A stretch of DNA of 62,786 bases from Bdellovibrionaceae bacterium UBA2339 (GTDB taxonomy: Bacteria > Bdellovibrionota > Bdellovibrionia > Bdellovibrionales > JAMPXM01). Position numbers and translations under genes: made by a program. Below the pieces are notes generated by a model, which made no database searches, was not told the origin of the DNA, and worked only from the letters and a program-made list of their open reading frames with translations. The DNA lies in assembly GCA_002344785.1 (NCBI GenBank), contig DDUL01000062.1:1-62786 (forward strand), written 5' to 3'. Of this stretch, positions 60,239 to 62,786 are shown piece by piece (position 1 is the first letter of the stretch; every line of letters starts with the position of its first letter).

Positions 60239-60927
60239 ACTTGTGGCAAAAGAGTTTCGCAGCTCTGTTGGTCGGCACCTGCCTTGTGGGATTTCGCGCA
60301 TTTCCATTTAAGTGGAATGTCTCGGCGAGTGACCCCACAATCTGGGTTCGACTTTGCTCGGGAAGCCCGAATATCGAAAAGCATGACTACCCTTCTGGCG
60401 ACCCGCTCGCCGGACAGACTCCGAGCTTTCAACAAGTGGTGCAGTCGGTGATTGACGACATCAACAACGTACCGACCTCATACGTGCGACTCGCACTCTA
60501 TCCGGCTGACCCCAATAACCCCGGCGCCGCTTTGCCGGGTGATTCCACCTTCACGTTGAATCGAGCCAGCGAGCGCACCATCGACATTTGCTTTGATGGA
60601 ACCTCACCGACAGCAGGTCTCTCGGCGGGACACGCCTCAGCGCGACGACAAAATGGCCGCTACATTGGTTGCGAAATTAAGGCTCGAGGCGAAACCGCAA
60701 AGAATGGCAAGTTTTTGGTGGGACTGCTCACGCATGAACTGGGTCATTGCTTGGGGCTTGGTCACAACTTTGAAAGCACAAAATCGGTGATGTCGTACTT
60801 CGCATCCGAAGACATCATTCGCTTCCAAAACGATGATCGCGCCGGTCTCACCTATCACTACCCCGAAGATGCGGCGATGGCGGCCGAACAAAGCACTTTG
60901 GGGCTGGGTGGCTGTGATCCCAAGTGA
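60235..60927 (+). CDS. Matrixin-like exported metalloprotease
   Basis: 230 residues, ATG inside the previous stop. A short signal (FAALLVGTCLVGF) is followed by FPFKWNVSASDPTIWVRLCS and a conserved protease region: GLLTHELGHCLGLGHNFEST is HExxHxxGxxH, with three zinc His, then SVMSYFASED with the Met-turn. This is a minimal matrixin catalytic domain with two Cys pairs (LCSGSP and the last GGCDPK). It is likely to cleave periplasmic or surface proteins. Last gene of the four-gene operon begun by the deoxyhypusine-synthase-like gene. Confidence 0.87.
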   Translation: MNLWQKSFAALLVGTCLVGFRAFPFKWNVSASDPTIWVRLCSGSPNIEKHDYPSGDPLAGQTPSFQQVVQSVIDDINNVPTSYVRLALYPADPNNPGAALPGDSTFTLNRASERTIDICFDGTSPTAGLSAGHASARRQNGRYIGCEIKARGETAKNGKFLVGLLTHELGHCLGLGHNFESTKSVMSYFASEDIIRFQNDDRAGLTYHYPEDAAMAAEQSTLGLGGCDPK

Positions 60928-61286
60928 TGCGAGCCCAAGGGCTTAGGCTGGTTGCGCATTGGTCCGACGACCTCGACCGCAAACTCAGAATTGCGAAAAA
61001 ATAACGAGCGCAGCGTGAAAAGCTTGCCGTCTTAACCGACGGAATTTGGCGACAGCTCCGACGACACATCGAGATCTTGCGCGGTCGCAACTCCGCCAAC
61101 GCTCGTAGATTGATGCCCGCCGACAGAGGCCGAGGCATAATGCGGAAATTGCCCACAAGTTGCCAACCTCCAAGTTCTGGCACAGAACCCGCTAGTTCAA
61201 GCCACCGACACTTAAATAGACTTTTGAATTGATGACCGAACCCTGTTCCGCACGTTGAATGTTGAGGTCCCGCCGGAAAGCTCGAC
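60928..61286. other. 359-nt spacer, no recognisable gene
   Basis: Both strands have frames, but none shows a ribosome binding site, a signal peptide or a known motif. A frame at about 61012-61230 (REKLAVLTDGIWRQLRR) looks protein-like for a few codons but has no start. No strong terminator was seen after the protease gene; only short hairpins such as CCGTC-TTAACC-GACGG at 61027-61042. Confidence 0.4.
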
Positions 61287-62756
61287 ATGTCGATGAACGC
61301 AAATCGCACTTGGCCGATCAGAGTCACCTATGGAGCCAACAAGTGCCCACAGGACGAAGCTTTCGCTTCGGACTCCAAACCTTGGACCTCGCTCACCCGC
61401 GTGACTTTGTCATTGTCGCTGGGTCTGATCATCGCTTCTGCTCACGCGCAAGCTGAACCCTCAGCTTCCTCCACAAACGGTCGCGACTTATTGCAGACGA
61501 TGCGCTTGGCTTCGGAAACTTACCCCAGTGTCTTGGCGGAGCGCCGAAGCGCCGAAGCTGAAAGCGTGCGCCGACGGGCTTCGCAACTCGACGCCTTGAG
61601 CGTCACGGGCAGCGCCGGGCTCACGCACACCACACCGCGTGGAGGCGAGTCGCCCCACACTCTACGAAGCGCGAGTGTCGGCATTCAGCTCACCTTGTCC
61701 TTGGCCACATGGCTGCAAGTGGATCAGCACCAGATCAGTGATGCTGTCGCGCGCTCCGCACTTCGAGCCTTGCAGATCACCTTGGCCGCCGAGGCCGCCC
61801 GCGCACACTTCGACTACGCCAACGCTCGAGCTCGCTTGTCCATAGCTCAACGCGTGCATGCCGAGCTCAACGGACTTAAGCGCCGAATTGAGTCGCAAGG
61901 CTTAAGCCTCACACCATCGACTCTCGCGCAACTCGATGCGGCCATCTCAGCCGCCGAGCGCGGACAGCTGAGCGAAACCAACGCCATCGAATTGACTCTC
62001 GTCGAGCTTGAACGCCTGACGGGTCGTCGCCCTCCATCACCGCAGATGCATGCACATGGTTATGTGCAAAAGTCTCTGCAAGGCGATTGGCCGGTCGCCC
62101 AGCCCGGCGAACTCGCCGCATTGTTCCCGCTCCCGGCCACGCCGGAGTTGGCTTACGCTCGCGCTCAACAAAGTCCCGCGCTGGTGCAGACGCGCCTGCA
62201 AGAGAATCTCACGCGTGTGAACTGGCACCTCGAGTTCTGGAGTCAAAACGGACCAACGCTCACGCTTTCACTTTCTCGCGATGCCAACATCCTTGAGCGC
62301 CGAGGCTTTGAAGGCGCGATGGAGCGCGAGCATTCGGGCGGCTTGAGCACTTCAGCCGTGCTGAGCTTTCGCCTTGGGGCCGGAGCGCCTTTACACTTGC
62401 GAACTTTGGGTTTGTTGCAAGAGGCCTCACGTTACTCACGCCTCGCGAAGGAGCGCGAGATCCGCGCGCAGATCACGCAGACTTACTTGCAACTTCGCGG
62501 ACTTTCCGCGCAGCTACAAAGCGCGAGCGACTCATTTCGTCAAGTGCGCACGGCCCTGCAAAATGCCAGCGTGCAAGACTCCGATGACGTCGACACCTAC
62601 ATGAGTCTGCTCAGCTCAGTCGAAGGCCTGGCGCACTCCATGGTGCAACTCACGGCTCAAGAAACTTTGCTCCGCATTCAAGCGCAGTCGCTCATGGGGA
62701 ATTTGCTGGAGTCCGTGCAAAGAGCCCCACCCTCGCGCGCGCGAGGTCGACCATGA
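61287..62756 (+). CDS. TolC-family outer membrane efflux protein
   Basis: 489 residues. The signal peptide (VTLSLSLGLIIASAHAQA) starts about 37 residues in, so a later start such as GTG at 61401 is possible. The two halves each show the TolC pattern of long helices: RDLLQTMRLASETYPSVLAE, then HFDYANARARLSIAQRVHAE and, in the second half, LAYARAQQSPALVQTRLQEN, with ITQTYLQLRGLSAQLQSASD. It forms the outer-membrane channel of an efflux or type I secretion complex. The next gene overlaps its stop (ATGA), probably the membrane-fusion partner. Confidence 0.85.
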   Translation: MSMNANRTWPIRVTYGANKCPQDEAFASDSKPWTSLTRVTLSLSLGLIIASAHAQAEPSASSTNGRDLLQTMRLASETYPSVLAERRSAEAESVRRRASQLDALSVTGSAGLTHTTPRGGESPHTLRSASVGIQLTLSLATWLQVDQHQISDAVARSALRALQITLAAEAARAHFDYANARARLSIAQRVHAELNGLKRRIESQGLSLTPSTLAQLDAAISAAERGQLSETNAIELTLVELERLTGRRPPSPQMHAHGYVQKSLQGDWPVAQPGELAALFPLPATPELAYARAQQSPALVQTRLQENLTRVNWHLEFWSQNGPTLTLSLSRDANILERRGFEGAMEREHSGGLSTSAVLSFRLGAGAPLHLRTLGLLQEASRYSRLAKEREIRAQITQTYLQLRGLSAQLQSASDSFRQVRTALQNASVQDSDDVDTYMSLLSSVEGLAHSMVQLTAQETLLRIQAQSLMGNLLESVQRAPPSRARGRP

Positions 62757-62786
62757 AAGCACAAGTCCTTAGGCTTTTCTTCATGC
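62753..62786 (+). CDS. Partial gene after TolC, runs out of the window
   Basis: The ATG at 62753 overlaps the TolC stop (ATGA) and gives MKAQVLRLFFM before the edge, the start of a signal peptide or N-terminal membrane anchor. By position it is likely the membrane-fusion (periplasmic adaptor) protein. Confidence 0.5.
   Translation, partial: MKAQVLRLFFM

Overview
The window looks like part of the chromosome of a free-living Gram-negative bacterium, most likely a member of the Bdellovibrionota or a related delta-proteobacterial-type lineage. The reasons are protein style and gene content, not a database match: many signal-peptide and lipoprotein genes (one with an FQNC lipobox), beta-barrel-like outer-membrane proteins, secreted HExxHxxGxxH proteases, a class of stand-alone HNH endonuclease gene, a deoxyhypusine-synthase-like enzyme, and MoxR/DUF58 plus RDD membrane clusters. 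Coding density is high and many gene pairs overlap by 4 nt (ATGA, GTGA or TTGA), so much of the window is made of tightly coupled operons. There is one tRNA gene, no rRNA, no CRISPR array and no intact insertion sequence.

Layout, left part (1-20 kb): a partial secreted protein, a CPBP intramembrane protease, an RND efflux permease, a GMP reductase/IMP dehydrogenase relative with a structured leader, MutT, an SDR enzyme, a PafA-type alkaline phosphatase overlapping an NDH-2-like flavoprotein, an HNH endonuclease, tRNA-Met(CAT), two lipoprotein genes, a three-gene envelope operon (lipoprotein, coiled-coil membrane protein, HEAT-repeat protein), and an SDR plus RNA m5C methyltransferase operon.

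Middle (20-42 kb): a pseudopilin-like protein faces a large lipoprotein metalloprotease and its beta-barrel partner, which end in three tandem intrinsic terminators. A 1.6 kb stretch (26.1-27.7 kb) with no clear gene holds a 13-nt tandem repeat, a probable HNH relic, a possible transposase scrap and two small ORFs with strong ribosome binding sites. Next come a thioredoxin-like ferredoxin coupled to a family-5 uracil-DNA glycosylase, then a phosphate/polyphosphate neighbourhood (PstS, PHP phosphoesterase, Ppx/GppA, a small Lys/His-rich exported protein, SixA-like phosphatase, polyphosphate kinase). DUF432-MscS, a ferredoxin, a DUF6580-like membrane protein and a TesA-YbbA-YbbP type operon follow.

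Right part (42-62.8 kb): a plus-strand operon (desaturase, membrane protein, DUF4129-like, DUF4350-like, MoxR, DUF58) converges on a minus-strand set of three RDD proteins and a SpoIIM-like protein. Beyond it is a 1216-residue exported protein whose C-terminal 165 residues resemble the N-terminal lyase domain of class III lanthipeptide synthetases (LanKC). Then come a nucleotidyltransferase, the deoxyhypusine-synthase-like gene with three coupled envelope/protease genes, and a TolC-type protein overlapping the start of a further gene.

The most unusual things seen are the LanKC-type domain in an exported repeat protein, the convergent MoxR/RDD/desaturase locus, the lysine-rich additions across the polyphosphate genes, a perfect 19-nt palindrome found upstream of two distant exported-protein genes, the tandem terminators, and 13-nt tandem repeats, one of which starts inside the tRNA gene.
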